Source: an uncultured bacterium (GTDB lineage: Bacteria > Desulfobacterota > Binatia > UBA1149 > CAITLU01). From it: DNA of 64,000 nt. The translations under genes and the position numbers were made by a program. Numbering within the stretch: the first letter of the stretch is position 1; each line of letters opens with the position of its first letter. The notes beneath the pieces are model-generated. The model searched no databases. It saw only the letters and a program-made list of their open reading frames with translations, and was not told where the DNA came from. This document shows, piece by piece, positions 31,877-40,993 of the stretch. The stretch spans positions 1 through 64,000 of the forward strand of contig CAITLU010000016.1 of the NCBI GenBank assembly GCA_903893315.1. Reading direction: 5' to 3'.

Positions 31877-33055
31877 ATGCAGACCTCGACTTCGTTGAAC
31901 ACCATGTTCGCGGCCGCGCTGACTCTCCTCACTGGCGGCTGCACGAACGACTGGCAGCCGGCCTTCGACGAAACCGAGCCCGAGGGGATGTTCGACAACG
32001 TGACCGTCGCCGACACCGGCGACGCGCTGACGTTCGCGCGCATCGACCGAGAAGGGGAGCGGCGCCTTCTCGCCGTCACACGCTACCACGGCGGCATCAT
32101 CGAAGCGGTCGATCTCTCGGCGGCGAGCGGCCGGCCGCGAAGCGACGCGGCAGAGTTGCTCGCCGAACGCGGCTACGACGCCGTGCGCGACCTGGTGCGT
32201 GGCGCTCCCGATTCGGCGATGGTGGCGGTGCCGGCCAGCCAACTCGTGCTCCCGCTCGACACGCACGATCATCACATCGCGGCAGCAACGAACTATCCCG
32301 AGCACGCGGGCGAGGCAGGCGTCAAGAAGGGGCCGTTCCTGTTCGCAAAGCTGGTCGCGCCGACCGGGCCTTACGCTGAAGTACAGCCACACGGAGGCCT
32401 GCTCGACTACGAAGCCGAAGTCGCCTGGGTAGCGTTGGAACCGATCGCCGCAGGCGTCGGCACCGGCCTTGTCGGCCTCGTGCTCGCCAACGACTTCACC
32501 GATCGCGAGACCTTGATGCGTCACATCAACGCCTGGGACGTCGAATCCGGCGACGGTTTCACCACCGGCAAGAGCGCACCCGGCTGGCTGCCGCTCGGCA
32601 ACCTGCTCGTCGTGCCGCGCGACCACCGCCGCTTCGTGCGCGATATAGAGCTTCGCCTCTACGTCAACGGTCGTCTGCGCCAGCGCTCGATGGCGAGCGC
32701 GATGATCTGGGATTTCGACGAGGTCGTCGCGCGCACGTTCGCGTGGAGGGACAAGCGCTGGGAGCACCGAGGAGAGCAGGTTTCGCTGCTCGGATCGTCG
32801 GCGGTGATCCCGGCCCGCACACTGCTACTGTCGGGAACCCCGCACGGGACAGTCTTCGCGGGGCTGCGGGCGCGCCACTTTGTCGGCGCGATTGGTAGCT
32901 GGCTGACCGGCGGTTGGCGGCGGCCCGCCATCGACTCGGTCGCGGATGCCTACGCGGCCGATGCGCGCGCCGCCGGTGCCTATCTCCAGCGCGGCGACCG
33001 TGTGGAAATCCACGTCGAGCGCCTGGGCATGCTGCGCAACACCGTCGTCGACTGA
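31877..33055 (+). CDS. fumarylacetoacetate hydrolase-fold protein with lipoprotein-like N-terminus
   Basis: From about residue 135 the protein follows the FAH family: TNYPEHAGE, FLFAKLVAPTGP, the metal-binding DYEAEV (about 177), NDFTDRE, the catalytic-type lysine in FTTGKSAPGWLPLG (about 231), and LLLSGTPHG. The 392 residues are longer than typical FAH hydrolases. The N-terminus MFAAALTLLTGGC looks like a lipoprotein signal, although the -3 residue is Thr and there is no Lys/Arg before it. About 50 extra residues follow TPHG before the last strand. The substrate is unknown; C-C bond hydrolysis or decarboxylation of a 2-oxo acid is expected. A cytoplasmic location cannot be excluded. Confidence 0.82.
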   Translation: MQTSTSLNTMFAAALTLLTGGCTNDWQPAFDETEPEGMFDNVTVADTGDALTFARIDREGERRLLAVTRYHGGIIEAVDLSAASGRPRSDAAELLAERGYDAVRDLVRGAPDSAMVAVPASQLVLPLDTHDHHIAAATNYPEHAGEAGVKKGPFLFAKLVAPTGPYAEVQPHGGLLDYEAEVAWVALEPIAAGVGTGLVGLVLANDFTDRETLMRHINAWDVESGDGFTTGKSAPGWLPLGNLLVVPRDHRRFVRDIELRLYVNGRLRQRSMASAMIWDFDEVVARTFAWRDKRWEHRGEQVSLLGSSAVIPARTLLLSGTPHGTVFAGLRARHFVGAIGSWLTGGWRRPAIDSVADAYAADARAAGAYLQRGDRVEIHVERLGMLRNTVVD

Positions 33056-33156
33056 GGCAACGGCGCGCGGCCAATACATCTCCACGAGCTTCTGACAGAC
33101 GGTCGGACCGAAGTCCGTGCAAGTGGTGCTCGGATCAGTTTCAGAGCGCGTTCCCG

Positions 33157-33240
33157 TGTGGCCCGGAACCGGACATTTCCATATGGGAGCCACAATGCAA
33201 CGTCCGATAAGATGTATTATGTCAACCAAGCTGCGGGCCT
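33157..33240 (-). promoter_or_regulatory. isolated promoter-like element in a convergent gap
   Basis: The 255-base gap between two convergent genes (33056-33310) holds an AT-richer stretch. In the minus direction it reads TTGACATAATACATCTTAT. TTGACA is a perfect -35, but there is no -10 at normal spacing and no gene downstream. The rest of the gap shows nothing convincing. Confidence 0.2.
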
Positions 33241-33310
33241 GGTTTTATTGAGCGTTGCGGCCCCGGCCCCTCTTTCTTGTTAAGTGAGCAGGCGCGGCAC
33301 GCCGTCTGGA

Positions 33311-34465
33311 TCAGACCCTTTCGTTGGGATCGAAGAGTTTCGCGTATTCCTCGAACGCGAAGCGGTCCGTCATCCCGGCGATGTAGTCGGCCACCACGCG
33401 GGCCACGTCGACGCCTTCGGCGATCCGTGCGGCGATGTGCGGCGGCATCTGCCGCGGGTCGTCGATGTAGACCTCGAACAACGAGCGCATCACGCGCCCG
33501 GCCTTGGCGGCCATACGCCGCACCCTGTGGTGCTGATAGAGCCTGTCCATCAGCCTGGCCTTGAGTTCCAGGAGTCGCGGTTCCATCGCGGCGCTGGGAC
33601 CGGCGATGCGCGGCATGGCCCGCCTCACGTCCTGCAGGGTCTCGATGCCGAGATCCGCAATGCGCGCCTCTATGGCTTCGATGAGATCGCGAACGAGACG
33701 GTCGATCAGCAACCGCACCGCCTGATAGCGGTGCACCGAGAAACCCGCCCCGGGACTCGACCTCATCACAGCGCCGTAAGTTTCGTCCCACAGAGACACA
33801 CCCTCGAGGTCCTCTACGGTAATGAGACCCGACTGTATGCCGTCATCGATGTCGTGACCGTTGTAGGCAACCTCGTCGCACCAGTCGACGATCTGGGCTT
33901 CCAACGGCGGTGCGCTGAGCGCATCAAAATCGGCGACCCGCGGACGATCGAAGCGGCCCGAATGCTTGACGATGCCTTCGCGCACCTCGTAGCTCAGGTT
34001 CAGTCCCGGGAATTCCGGGTAGCGCTGCTCGAGCAGTTCGACGATGCGCAGGCTCTGGCTGTTGTGCTCGAATCCGCCGTGATCTTTCATCAGATCGGCG
34101 AGAACATGCTCGCCGGCGTGTCCGAACGGCGTGTGGCCCAGGTCATGGGCCAGAGCCACCGCCTCGGCGAGGTCTTGGTTGAGACCCAGGATACGTGCGA
34201 CGGTGCGCGTGATCTGCGCCGTCTCCATCGTGTGCGTAAGACGCGTGCGGTAGTAGTCGCCCTCATGATTAACGAAGACCTGGGTCTTGTACTCAAGGCG
34301 ACGAAAAGCGCTCGAATGAATGATCCGGTCCCGATCGCGCTGAAAGACCAACCGAAAAGCATGCTCCGGCTCGGGGTGCGCTCGCCCCATGCTCTGGCAG
34401 CAGAGCATCGCGTAACCCGCCAGGGACTCGCGTTCTTGCCTCTCGAAGAACGTGCGATCCCTCAT
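33311..34465 (-). CDS. deoxyguanosinetriphosphate triphosphohydrolase-like protein
   Basis: An HD-domain dNTP triphosphohydrolase that cleaves dNTPs to nucleoside and triphosphate, so lowering dNTP pools. FRRLEYKTQVFVNHEGDYYR, RLTHTMETAQITR and the HD motif AHDLGHTPFGHAGE (about residue 106) are all present. The distal aspartate region WCDEVAYNGHDIDDG follows. The 384 residues match the shorter Dgt-like type rather than E. coli Dgt (505). It begins immediately downstream of the TTTTTLP-tailed lipoprotein gene on the same strand. The substrate range cannot be read from sequence. Confidence 0.93.
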   Translation of the reverse strand: MRDRTFFERQERESLAGYAMLCCQSMGRAHPEPEHAFRLVFQRDRDRIIHSSAFRRLEYKTQVFVNHEGDYYRTRLTHTMETAQITRTVARILGLNQDLAEAVALAHDLGHTPFGHAGEHVLADLMKDHGGFEHNSQSLRIVELLEQRYPEFPGLNLSYEVREGIVKHSGRFDRPRVADFDALSAPPLEAQIVDWCDEVAYNGHDIDDGIQSGLITVEDLEGVSLWDETYGAVMRSSPGAGFSVHRYQAVRLLIDRLVRDLIEAIEARIADLGIETLQDVRRAMPRIAGPSAAMEPRLLELKARLMDRLYQHHRVRRMAAKAGRVMRSLFEVYIDDPRQMPPHIAARIAEGVDVARVVADYIAGMTDRFAFEEYAKLFDPNERV

Positions 34466-34532
34466 GCTACTCCCCTCTCGAAGGCCGGCTAGTTTCTCGC
34501 GAAAAGTGCTTCGTCAACCCTGCCGCTTTCGG

Positions 34533-35978
34533 TTACGGCAACGTGGTCGTTGTGGTAGCCGGCAACGTGGTCGTGGTGGTCGGAGCCGTAGACGGAGCGA
34601 AGAATACGTCGCTGTAATCCGACTCCAGATCCGCAGTGTCACCGAACGTGTCGCAGTTATCGCCACTCTCGTTGCATGCGATGACGCGCTTTCCGACCGG
34701 GTCGGCAATCAGCACAGCGTTGTCCGTGTGAGCAAAAGAAGGATTGACAGCCAACGCGCTCGGGCTGCCGGCCGCGAGCATGCCACTGACGTTTCCGAAA
34801 GGACCGCAGTCGTTACCGTCGATGCCGCAGCTCACGACGCCGCCGGTGCTGTCCGCGATCAGCAAAGTCGTGGCCGGATCTCCGAGCAGATCGATGTCGA
34901 TCGGTTCCGCGACCTCGCTCGCCGTCTCTCCGAGCACACCCTTGCTGCTACCGTCTGAGCCGAATACCTGAACTCCGCTGCCGGCCACGCCGTTTACAAC
35001 CAGCAGATCGCCGGTCTCGGGAGCGAATGCCATCGCCGTCGGATTCGCTCCGACGTTACCGAAGTTCGACACCAGCAGGCCGCTCGTGCCATCGAAGATC
35101 AGTACGCTTCCGTCACTCTGGGCAACGTAGAGACGGCCATTGTCGCTGCGGAAGGCCAGAGCGGTCGGGTCGGTCACGAAGCGGTCGCTCTCACCGAATG
35201 AACCAAGGATGGCTCCGGTATGGAGGTCGAATACTCGCAGGGCGCCGATGGCAGCGTCGATGATCACAAGGTCGCCATTGGCGGGATTAGCCGCTCCTTT
35301 GACTGCACCTGAGGCGAACTCTGCTGCATCGGCGACCTCACCAACCGCCCCACCCTGCGTCCCGCCGAACGCGAAGAGAGAGCCGACGACGTAGAGCGAA
35401 GGATAGGTGTCGAGAATCATGGTGCCGGTCCCGTTGGACTTGGCGCCGACCGCCGTGAGCCGTACCGTGAACGGTCCCGGCACATTGGCCACCATGGTTG
35501 CCTGCGGGTTCTCGTCGCCGAGTCCGATGTTGCAGATGCCGGTGCTGCAATCCGGAGAAGAAGTCCCCTTGTTGGTCTGGCACACGCCGAACCCGCCACA
35601 GTCCGTATTGTCGTTACAGAACTTGCTGGGGTCCTGGCTGCAAGGATCGTCGCTGTTGGTGACGCAGATCTCCGCGAAGTCGTCCTTGCAGTGGTCGTCG
35701 AAACTGGTGTCCTGACCGCCGGCGATTAGGCGCCAGCGGAAAGTCAGACTGGCGGCATCGCCGTTGGGATCGGTCGACTCGCTGCCGTCGAGTTCGTAGC
35801 GCTGGCCGACATCGACGAACTGGGCGACGGCTCGGATCACCACGTCGGGCAGCGGCGGATTCTTCTGACTCCCCCCGGAACCACAGCCTCCAGCCACCAA
35901 GGCGCCGGTCACAGCCAGCGCGGCTAGAAAGGTGAAGGAAGGAAGCAAAGCTGCAAAACAAGGTGTCAGTTTTCGCAC
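34533..35978 (-). CDS. secreted lipoprotein with beta-propeller-like repeats and TTTTTLP tail
   Basis: The 481-residue product begins MRKLTPCFAA and has a hydrophobic stretch ending ALVAGGC, a plausible lipobox (-3 Ala). An Ig/PKD-like segment follows (YELDGSESTDPNGD, SLTFRWRL). Next comes a Cys-rich stretch (FCNDNTDCGGFGVC) and a second beta segment. The C-terminal half has repeats of about 40 residues (LVIDAAIGALRVFDLHTGAI, LYVAQSDGSVLIFDGTSG, LLVVNGVAGSGVQVFGSDGS), like an NHL or YVTN beta propeller. The end is a TTTTTLP repeat pair. Two in-frame GTG starts exist (35987 and 35978). The role is likely surface binding, unknown in detail. Confidence 0.85.
   Translation of the reverse strand: MRKLTPCFAALLPSFTFLAALAVTGALVAGGCGSGGSQKNPPLPDVVIRAVAQFVDVGQRYELDGSESTDPNGDAASLTFRWRLIAGGQDTSFDDHCKDDFAEICVTNSDDPCSQDPSKFCNDNTDCGGFGVCQTNKGTSSPDCSTGICNIGLGDENPQATMVANVPGPFTVRLTAVGAKSNGTGTMILDTYPSLYVVGSLFAFGGTQGGAVGEVADAAEFASGAVKGAANPANGDLVIIDAAIGALRVFDLHTGAILGSFGESDRFVTDPTALAFRSDNGRLYVAQSDGSVLIFDGTSGLLVSNFGNVGANPTAMAFAPETGDLLVVNGVAGSGVQVFGSDGSSKGVLGETASEVAEPIDIDLLGDPATTLLIADSTGGVVSCGIDGNDCGPFGNVSGMLAAGSPSALAVNPSFAHTDNAVLIADPVGKRVIACNESGDNCDTFGDTADLESDYSDVFFAPSTAPTTTTTLPATTTTTLP
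34537..34580. repeat. 24-base tandem unit coding the TTTTTLP tail
   Basis: Two 20-base copies (34537-34556 and 34561-34580) differ at one position and repeat with a period of 24 bases, or eight codons (TTTTTLPA). They form the extreme C-terminus of the lipoprotein. Confidence 0.75.
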
Positions 35979-36082
35979 GTGTACCACGATCCCCTTAGAA
36001 GCAGGCTGGAAAACCCGAAGAACGTCGGCAACGTAGCCGCGCATCCCCCGAATTTCAAAGCCGCAACTGCGCGCAGTCGAAA

Positions 36083-36156
36083 TGCCCCCGGTTGGACTCG
36101 AACCAACGGCCCCAGGATTAGGAATCCTGTGCTCTATCCACCTGAGCTACGGGGGC
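36083..36156 (-). tRNA. tRNA-Arg (anticodon CCT)
   Basis: The minus strand folds as a full cloverleaf. The acceptor stem GCCCCCG pairs with CGGGGGC. The anticodon stem CAGGA/TCCTG encloses the loop TTCCTAA, giving anticodon CCT, and the T arm has GTTCGAGTC. The 3' CCA is not encoded. It reads AGG codons. It lies 70 bases downstream of the amidase gene. Confidence 0.95.
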
Positions 36157-36224
36157 TCAAGATGAACCTAACTATAGAAAGCCCCGCGGACCGGCAACCG
36201 ACGCTCCGACAAACCGCTGACATC

Positions 36225-37640
36225 TCAACAGACCACGGGCCTGCGATTGATCCACGGCGCGGCCTGTTCGAGTTGCGCAGAGACACGCAGCAGTTCCGCC
36301 TCACCCCATGGTTTGCCAACCAACTGCACGCCTATCGGGAGTCCGGCGGCGCTCCAGTGCATCGGCAGCGAGATTGCCGGCTGACCGCTGACGTTGAACA
36401 TGGGGGTGAACGGACAGATCAAACCGGCCCGCATCATCGGCAAAGTCGGGTCGGCTTCCGCACCTTCCCACAACTCTCCTACCCGCGGCGGCTCGGTGGC
36501 AATGGTCGGAGTCAGCAGCAGATCGAAATCCCGGCCCCAACTCGCAGTCAGCTGACGGCTGATAATCTGGAGGTGCAGGAGTGCCTGCACGTAGCTCACG
36601 CTGTCCATGTTCCTGGCTTGTTCCCTCAACACGGCATTGAGGGGCTCAATCTTCGACCAGTCACTGATGTCCCAGTAAGCCGAACCGGTATTCCACACGA
36701 CCATGAACGAGGGGATCAGGTCGGACTGCTCGGGCCATGTTGGCGCCCCCTCGAAAACGTCGTGACCGAGTCCCTCCAGAAGCTTGGCGGTTTTTTCGAC
36801 GGCGGAGATACACTCCGGCGAAACCGGCCCGCCCGTGGGAGCAACGGTGGAGAACGCGATGCGAAGCCGCCCCGGCGCCGCGCCGACCTCCTGCAGGAAC
36901 GGGCGCTGCGGCGCCGGCGCGTTGTACCAGGCGCCTTGATCGAACTGCGCGATTGCATCCAGCGCTGCGGCGGTATCCGCCACCGTTCTCGTGACGGTGC
37001 CTTCGACGCAGCCGCCGTGCATCACGTCCGAAACCAGAGGTCCCATCGGCACACGGCCTCTGCTCGGTTTGAGGCCGACCAGACCACAGCAAGAAGCCGG
37101 AATGCGGATCGATCCGCCGCCGTCGTTGGCGTGGGCGATGGACACCATCCCGGACGCCACAGCGGCCGCCGCGCCGCCGCTGGAGCCGCCCGTAGAGTGC
37201 TCCGTATTCCAAGGGTTACGGGTCGCACCGTAAGCTTCATTCTCGGTTACGCAGACGGTCCCGAACTCCGGCGTATTGGTGCGGCACAACAAAATCGCAC
37301 CGGCGTCACGCAGGGCCTGGGCGACGTGTGCGGTAACCGTAGCAACGCGGCCCTTGGCGCCGCGCGAACCGAAGGTAGTGGCCCAGCCATCAACGTCGGT
37401 CAGATCCTTGATCGGAATCGGGACACCGTGAAGAGGACCCAGCGGTTCCTTGCGGGCTACCGCCTCGCGCGCGCGCCTGGCACCGGCACGCGCTTCCTCG
37501 TCGCAGCGCCAGATCACAGCGTTGAGCTTCGGGTTGAGTGAGTCGATACGCGACAAGCAAGCGTCGACCACATCGACAGGATCGAGTTCCCCACGGCGAA
37601 TCGCGGCAGCTATCTCCAGACCTGAAAGAAAAGAATCCAC
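36225..37640 (-). CDS. amidase signature family hydrolase
   Basis: This enzyme hydrolyses amide bonds with a Ser-cisSer-Lys triad. The lysine is in [13 protein letters not shown], the cis-Ser in the [15 protein letters not shown] glycine/serine loop (about 151), and the nucleophile in [19 protein letters not shown]. The 471 residues are typical. GatA is the nearest well-known relative, but no gatB or gatC lies nearby and the C-terminal half differs, so a stand-alone amidase is more likely. The substrate is unknown. It is divergent from the TMTC-like gene (145 bases between starts). A purine-rich GAAGGAGTG precedes the ATG. Confidence 0.92.
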   Translation of the reverse strand: MDSFLSGLEIAAAIRRGELDPVDVVDACLSRIDSLNPKLNAVIWRCDEEARAGARRAREAVARKEPLGPLHGVPIPIKDLTDVDGWATTFGSRGAKGRVATVTAHVAQALRDAGAILLCRTNTPEFGTVCVTENEAYGATRNPWNTEHSTGGSSGGAAAAVASGMVSIAHANDGGGSIRIPASCCGLVGLKPSRGRVPMGPLVSDVMHGGCVEGTVTRTVADTAAALDAIAQFDQGAWYNAPAPQRPFLQEVGAAPGRLRIAFSTVAPTGGPVSPECISAVEKTAKLLEGLGHDVFEGAPTWPEQSDLIPSFMVVWNTGSAYWDISDWSKIEPLNAVLREQARNMDSVSYVQALLHLQIISRQLTASWGRDFDLLLTPTIATEPPRVGELWEGAEADPTLPMMRAGLICPFTPMFNVSGQPAISLPMHWSAAGLPIGVQLVGKPWGEAELLRVSAQLEQAAPWINRRPVVC

Positions 37641-37785
37641 GGCACACTCCTTCGGGAAAATTCTTACCGGGCTTGTACACCACGCGCCGACTTCGAGGAA
37701 TCACCGGACCTCGGCTTCACGCTTCATGCGCCCGGCGTCTGCTCACCAGAGTTGCCATCCGGCGGTCTGACTCATATCGTCGCGC

Positions 37786-39426
37786 GTGCGCCGATTCAGC
37801 CCCTACGCCTCGTGCCTGTTGCTGATCGGCCTGGTGTGGAGCACGGCGGCCTCTTCACTGAATTACGAATTCGTTTACGACGACGTCGCGGTTGTCGTGG
37901 AAAGACGTCCGTTTTGGGAAGAAGGACTGAGCAACTTCTTCAGGTCGAACCATTGGGGAACCGGACGCCAGGCAACACTGGTGTCCCTGGACCTTGACAG
38001 ACTGTGGAACGACACGGGAGCGCGGGCTTTTCATCGTACCAACGCAGTGCTGGCAACGCTGGTCACGCTGTTGGTCTGGTCTCTGGCAAGACGCTTTTCT
38101 CTTTCGGCGGTCGGGGCTCTCGTCACCGCAGCGTTGTTCGCGGTTCACCCGGTTCACGTCGACGCCGTGGTCGCCGTGGTAGGTCGCGCGGAGTTGCTGG
38201 CTGCGCTCGGAGTGCTGGTCGCGCTGCTGGCCAGCGTCGACGCGCCTGCCGTCATTGACGGAGCACCGGCCCGGTGCGGCGGCGCAGCGGCCCAAGCGCG
38301 ACGCTTCCTGCTGGTCCTCTGCGCCTCACTGCTTGGAGTGTTCTCCAAGGAGAGCGCGGCTTGCCTCCCTATCCTGCTGCTTGCGAGCCGCTGGGCTCTT
38401 GGACGCCGTGTGAAAGTGGCTGTGCCTCTGGCCGCAATCGCCATCGCCCTCGTCTTGTGGGCCGTGTCCGCCGCACCTTCGGTAGGCAAAGGCATTACTC
38501 CTGAATTCGTTGATAACCCTCTCGTAAGTGCGCCGGCGTTCGAGCGAATTCCAAAAGCGCTCGCGGTCCTCGGAGACTACTTCAAGTTGAGCCTGTGGCC
38601 CCACCCTTTGCTGCTCGACCGTTCTTACGCGCAGACCGATCCAACTGTGGCCGGCGGCCACGCGGCGGCGCTCGGCTGGGCTGCCTACTGCGGCGTCGCG
38701 CTCGAACTGCGCCGCCGCAAAGCACGATCAGCGGCGTTGGCGCTCGCCTGGTTTCCGCTCGCCTTCGCCGTCAGCGGCAACGTCGTCCTTCCAATAGGCA
38801 CCATCATGGCCGAGCGCTTGCTGTTCCTGCCTTCGCTCGGGCCTTGCCTGCTCGCCGGCGCGGCCATCGACGCAGCGCGAAGGCGGGGGCGACTTCCTTA
38901 CGGCGTCGCGGCCGCCATTGCGGCGACGGGCTTAGCCGCGTTCATACCGCTATTTCTCACACGCGCTGCCGTGTGGGCATCCAACGACGTCTACTTGCCG
39001 GCCAGCGCCGCCGCCTCACCACGTTCCGCGAAGGCCTGGTACGACCTGGGACTCTGGCGCGCCACGGGTGGCGGCGGGCAGGCATCGCCGGAAGCGGCCG
39101 AAGCCGCATGGCGACGTGCCCTGGAGATCCTGCCGAACTTCCACCGTGCCAACTACGAATTGGCCGAAAGTCTCGGCCGTCGGGGTCAGCCGCTGGCGGG
39201 CGCGGAAGTCTATGAGCGATTCTTGAAAGAGGTCCCCGATGACACCGGAGCTCTCATGAACGTGACGCGGTTGCTGCTGAGCGCCAGGCAACCGCGGCGC
39301 GCAAACGCTTACGCTCAGCGCCTGCTGCAGTTGGAACCGGAAAGTGAAGCGGCGCGCGAGACGCTGCTGCTAACCGAAGCGGCCTTGAACAGATCGCAGG
39401 TACAGGCGCTGCCCGTCAGTCCTTGA
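37786..39426 (+). CDS. TMTC-like membrane glycosyltransferase with TPR repeats
   Basis: A 546-residue multi-pass membrane protein. It has an N-terminal transmembrane helix and then LNYEFVYDD (Asp 32-33), the first-loop acidic motif of GT-C enzymes. AALFAVHPVHVDAVVAVVGR closely follows the TMTC/protein O-mannosyltransferase pattern. About ten hydrophobic helices occupy residues 5-410. The C-terminal about 130 residues are TPR repeats (AEAAWRRALEILPNFHRANY, YAQRLLQLEPESEA). A role in transferring sugar from a lipid-linked donor to exported protein is likely. It starts with GTG. Its 3' end overlaps the convergent GT2 gene by 11 bases. Confidence 0.85.
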   Translation: MRRFSPYASCLLLIGLVWSTAASSLNYEFVYDDVAVVVERRPFWEEGLSNFFRSNHWGTGRQATLVSLDLDRLWNDTGARAFHRTNAVLATLVTLLVWSLARRFSLSAVGALVTAALFAVHPVHVDAVVAVVGRAELLAALGVLVALLASVDAPAVIDGAPARCGGAAAQARRFLLVLCASLLGVFSKESAACLPILLLASRWALGRRVKVAVPLAAIAIALVLWAVSAAPSVGKGITPEFVDNPLVSAPAFERIPKALAVLGDYFKLSLWPHPLLLDRSYAQTDPTVAGGHAAALGWAAYCGVALELRRRKARSAALALAWFPLAFAVSGNVVLPIGTIMAERLLFLPSLGPCLLAGAAIDAARRRGRLPYGVAAAIAATGLAAFIPLFLTRAAVWASNDVYLPASAAASPRSAKAWYDLGLWRATGGGGQASPEAAEAAWRRALEILPNFHRANYELAESLGRRGQPLAGAEVYERFLKEVPDDTGALMNVTRLLLSARQPRRANAYAQRLLQLEPESEAARETLLLTEAALNRSQVQALPVSP

Positions 39427-40432
39427 AAGCGAGTTCGAGCAAAGGCAAGCGATGCCTTCGCAGCAACGTATAAACCGCCAGAGCGCCGAGTTTTCTACGC
39501 GCCTGAATCAGGCGGCGCTGGCGCCACACCTCGGGCAGGCGCACCAACGCGGCCGCGTAGGCCCGGAGCAATATGCCAAGCATCTGCGTACGCGAGTAGT
39601 CGCGGCTGAACTGCCCCGACATTCCCCGCCCCGAGGCCGCAGCGAAGCCCTGCGCGACATAGCGTGCCGCTGTCCATAGCGGACTCAGCAACAGCAGACG
39701 CAGCGGCAACAAGCGCACCGCGTTCCAGATCCGATTGCGCTCGACCAGATAGGCCTTGAGCGATGAGTGGTAACCGCTGGTCATCGACTTCTTGTGGTAG
39801 ACCACGGCTTCCGGCACATAACGGCAGCGCCATCCTCTGAGTTGCCCCCTCAAGCCAAGATCAAGGTCTTCGAGATACGCGAAGTAGGCTTCGTCGAAGA
39901 AACCCACGTCATCGATCATCGCCCGCCGATACATTGCCGCACAGCCGTTGGGCGCCAGCACCTCGTCGGCTCGGTCGTACTGACCGACGTCCTTCTCCAA
40001 CCAACCGCGCGAGCGGCAGATCCCGTCCGGGTAGACCAAGAGACCCGTCGAATCGAAAACCTCACGGCGGTCGAACATGCGGATGTTGGCCGCAAACATC
40101 CCGAACTCGGTCTCGAGATCAGCCGCAGACAGCATTTTTTCAACAAAGTCGGCGTGTACTTCAGCGTCGTTGTTCAGCAGAAGAATCAGATCGCCGCGAG
40201 CCTGCGTGTAGGCCACGTTGTTGCCGCCGCAAAAACCCGTGTTGGTCGCCAGTGGGAGCAGCCTGACCTCGGGGAACTCCCGTCCGACCATCTCCGCGCT
40301 GGCGTCGGCGGAGCCGTTGTCCACCACCAGCACCTCGAAGTCCTTGCAGGTCTGCTCGCGAAGCGACTGCAGGCAACCGCGCAGCAGTTCGAGGGCGTTC
40401 CAATTCAGAACGAGTATTGAAACCCGAGGCAT
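39416..40432 (-). CDS. family 2 glycosyltransferase
   Basis: A GT-A fold enzyme with SILVLNWNALELLRGCLQSL, VVDNGSADAS, TGFCGGNNVAY and the nucleotide-sugar/metal motif LLLNNDAEV (about residue 90). NGCAAMYRR and FDEAYFAYLEDLDLGLR in the middle resemble rhamnosyltransferases. The C-terminal about 80 residues are basic and partly hydrophobic, suggesting peripheral membrane contact. The 338 residues are typical. The probable job is building a cell-surface glycan, and the neighbouring TMTC-like gene fits this. Donor and acceptor are unknown. Confidence 0.92.
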   Translation of the reverse strand: MPRVSILVLNWNALELLRGCLQSLREQTCKDFEVLVVDNGSADASAEMVGREFPEVRLLPLATNTGFCGGNNVAYTQARGDLILLLNNDAEVHADFVEKMLSAADLETEFGMFAANIRMFDRREVFDSTGLLVYPDGICRSRGWLEKDVGQYDRADEVLAPNGCAAMYRRAMIDDVGFFDEAYFAYLEDLDLGLRGQLRGWRCRYVPEAVVYHKKSMTSGYHSSLKAYLVERNRIWNAVRLLPLRLLLLSPLWTAARYVAQGFAAASGRGMSGQFSRDYSRTQMLGILLRAYAAALVRLPEVWRQRRLIQARRKLGALAVYTLLRRHRLPLLELAFKD

Positions 40433-40450
40433 GACAGCCGGCCCGTCAGC

Positions 40451-40993
40451 TCAGGCACGTCGCACGTAGCCACGGCGGTTGTCAGTTCCCACCCGGCTAT
40501 CAACCAGTGCATCTGCACGGGCAAGCAACTCATCGTCTGTGCAACGCTTTTCGATCATCAGCGATAGGTCGCTCAAGTCGTGCAGAAGCATCTGCTCGGC
40601 CTGCAGCCTGACCGCCGGATCGGAAAGGGCGCAAGTCAAATCCAGCACCAGGTCCTCTAGTTCAAGGGTTTCCAGTTCGAGCGAAATCGCGAAGGCGCGC
40701 TCCAGCGGCACCACTCCCCCGGCCTCGCGGTGAAGCGCCTGGATCAAGACCGCGGCCTCGCGCGTTACTCGATCATCAACCTCAAAGTGAAGATCGTCGG
40801 CCGACTCCTCGAGCAAGGTACGAATCAGCGCCAGCGCCCCGACGTGCCCGGCCTCGTGGCGCGCCATCGACATCCAGAAGCGATGGAGCTCGCCGTCCTC
40901 CCGGAAACAGGAAGCCAGGCGCGTGTAGATCGCCATCGCGAGCGACTCGAGGCGGGAGGCCTCATCTATCAGCGACGCGACCTCCGGTGTCAT
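40451..40993 (-). CDS. ferritin-like/rubrerythrin-like helical protein
   Basis: A 180-residue all-helical protein. Glu in SRLESLAMAIYTRLA, the ExxH motif in MARHEAGHV, and Glu-rich SLELETLELEDLVLDL sit where the four-helix ferritin-like fold carries its di-iron ligands. ARHEAGHV is the strongest match. No rubredoxin domain follows. It could be a di-iron oxidase, an iron sensor or a non-metal relative. It is 18 bases upstream of the GT2 gene and 55 bases downstream of dnaA, on the same strand. Confidence 0.72.
   Translation of the reverse strand: MTPEVASLIDEASRLESLAMAIYTRLASCFREDGELHRFWMSMARHEAGHVGALALIRTLLEESADDLHFEVDDRVTREAAVLIQALHREAGGVVPLERAFAISLELETLELEDLVLDLTCALSDPAVRLQAEQMLLHDLSDLSLMIEKRCTDDELLARADALVDSRVGTDNRRGYVRRA

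Noticed and set aside
33183-33251. 22-codon + strand ORF in the convergent gap
   Set aside because: Too short, no Shine-Dalgarno evidence or homology signal.
35979-37541. 520-codon + strand frame over tRNA-Arg and the amidase gene
   Set aside because: Runs through a tRNA gene and antisense to a conserved amidase; no motifs.
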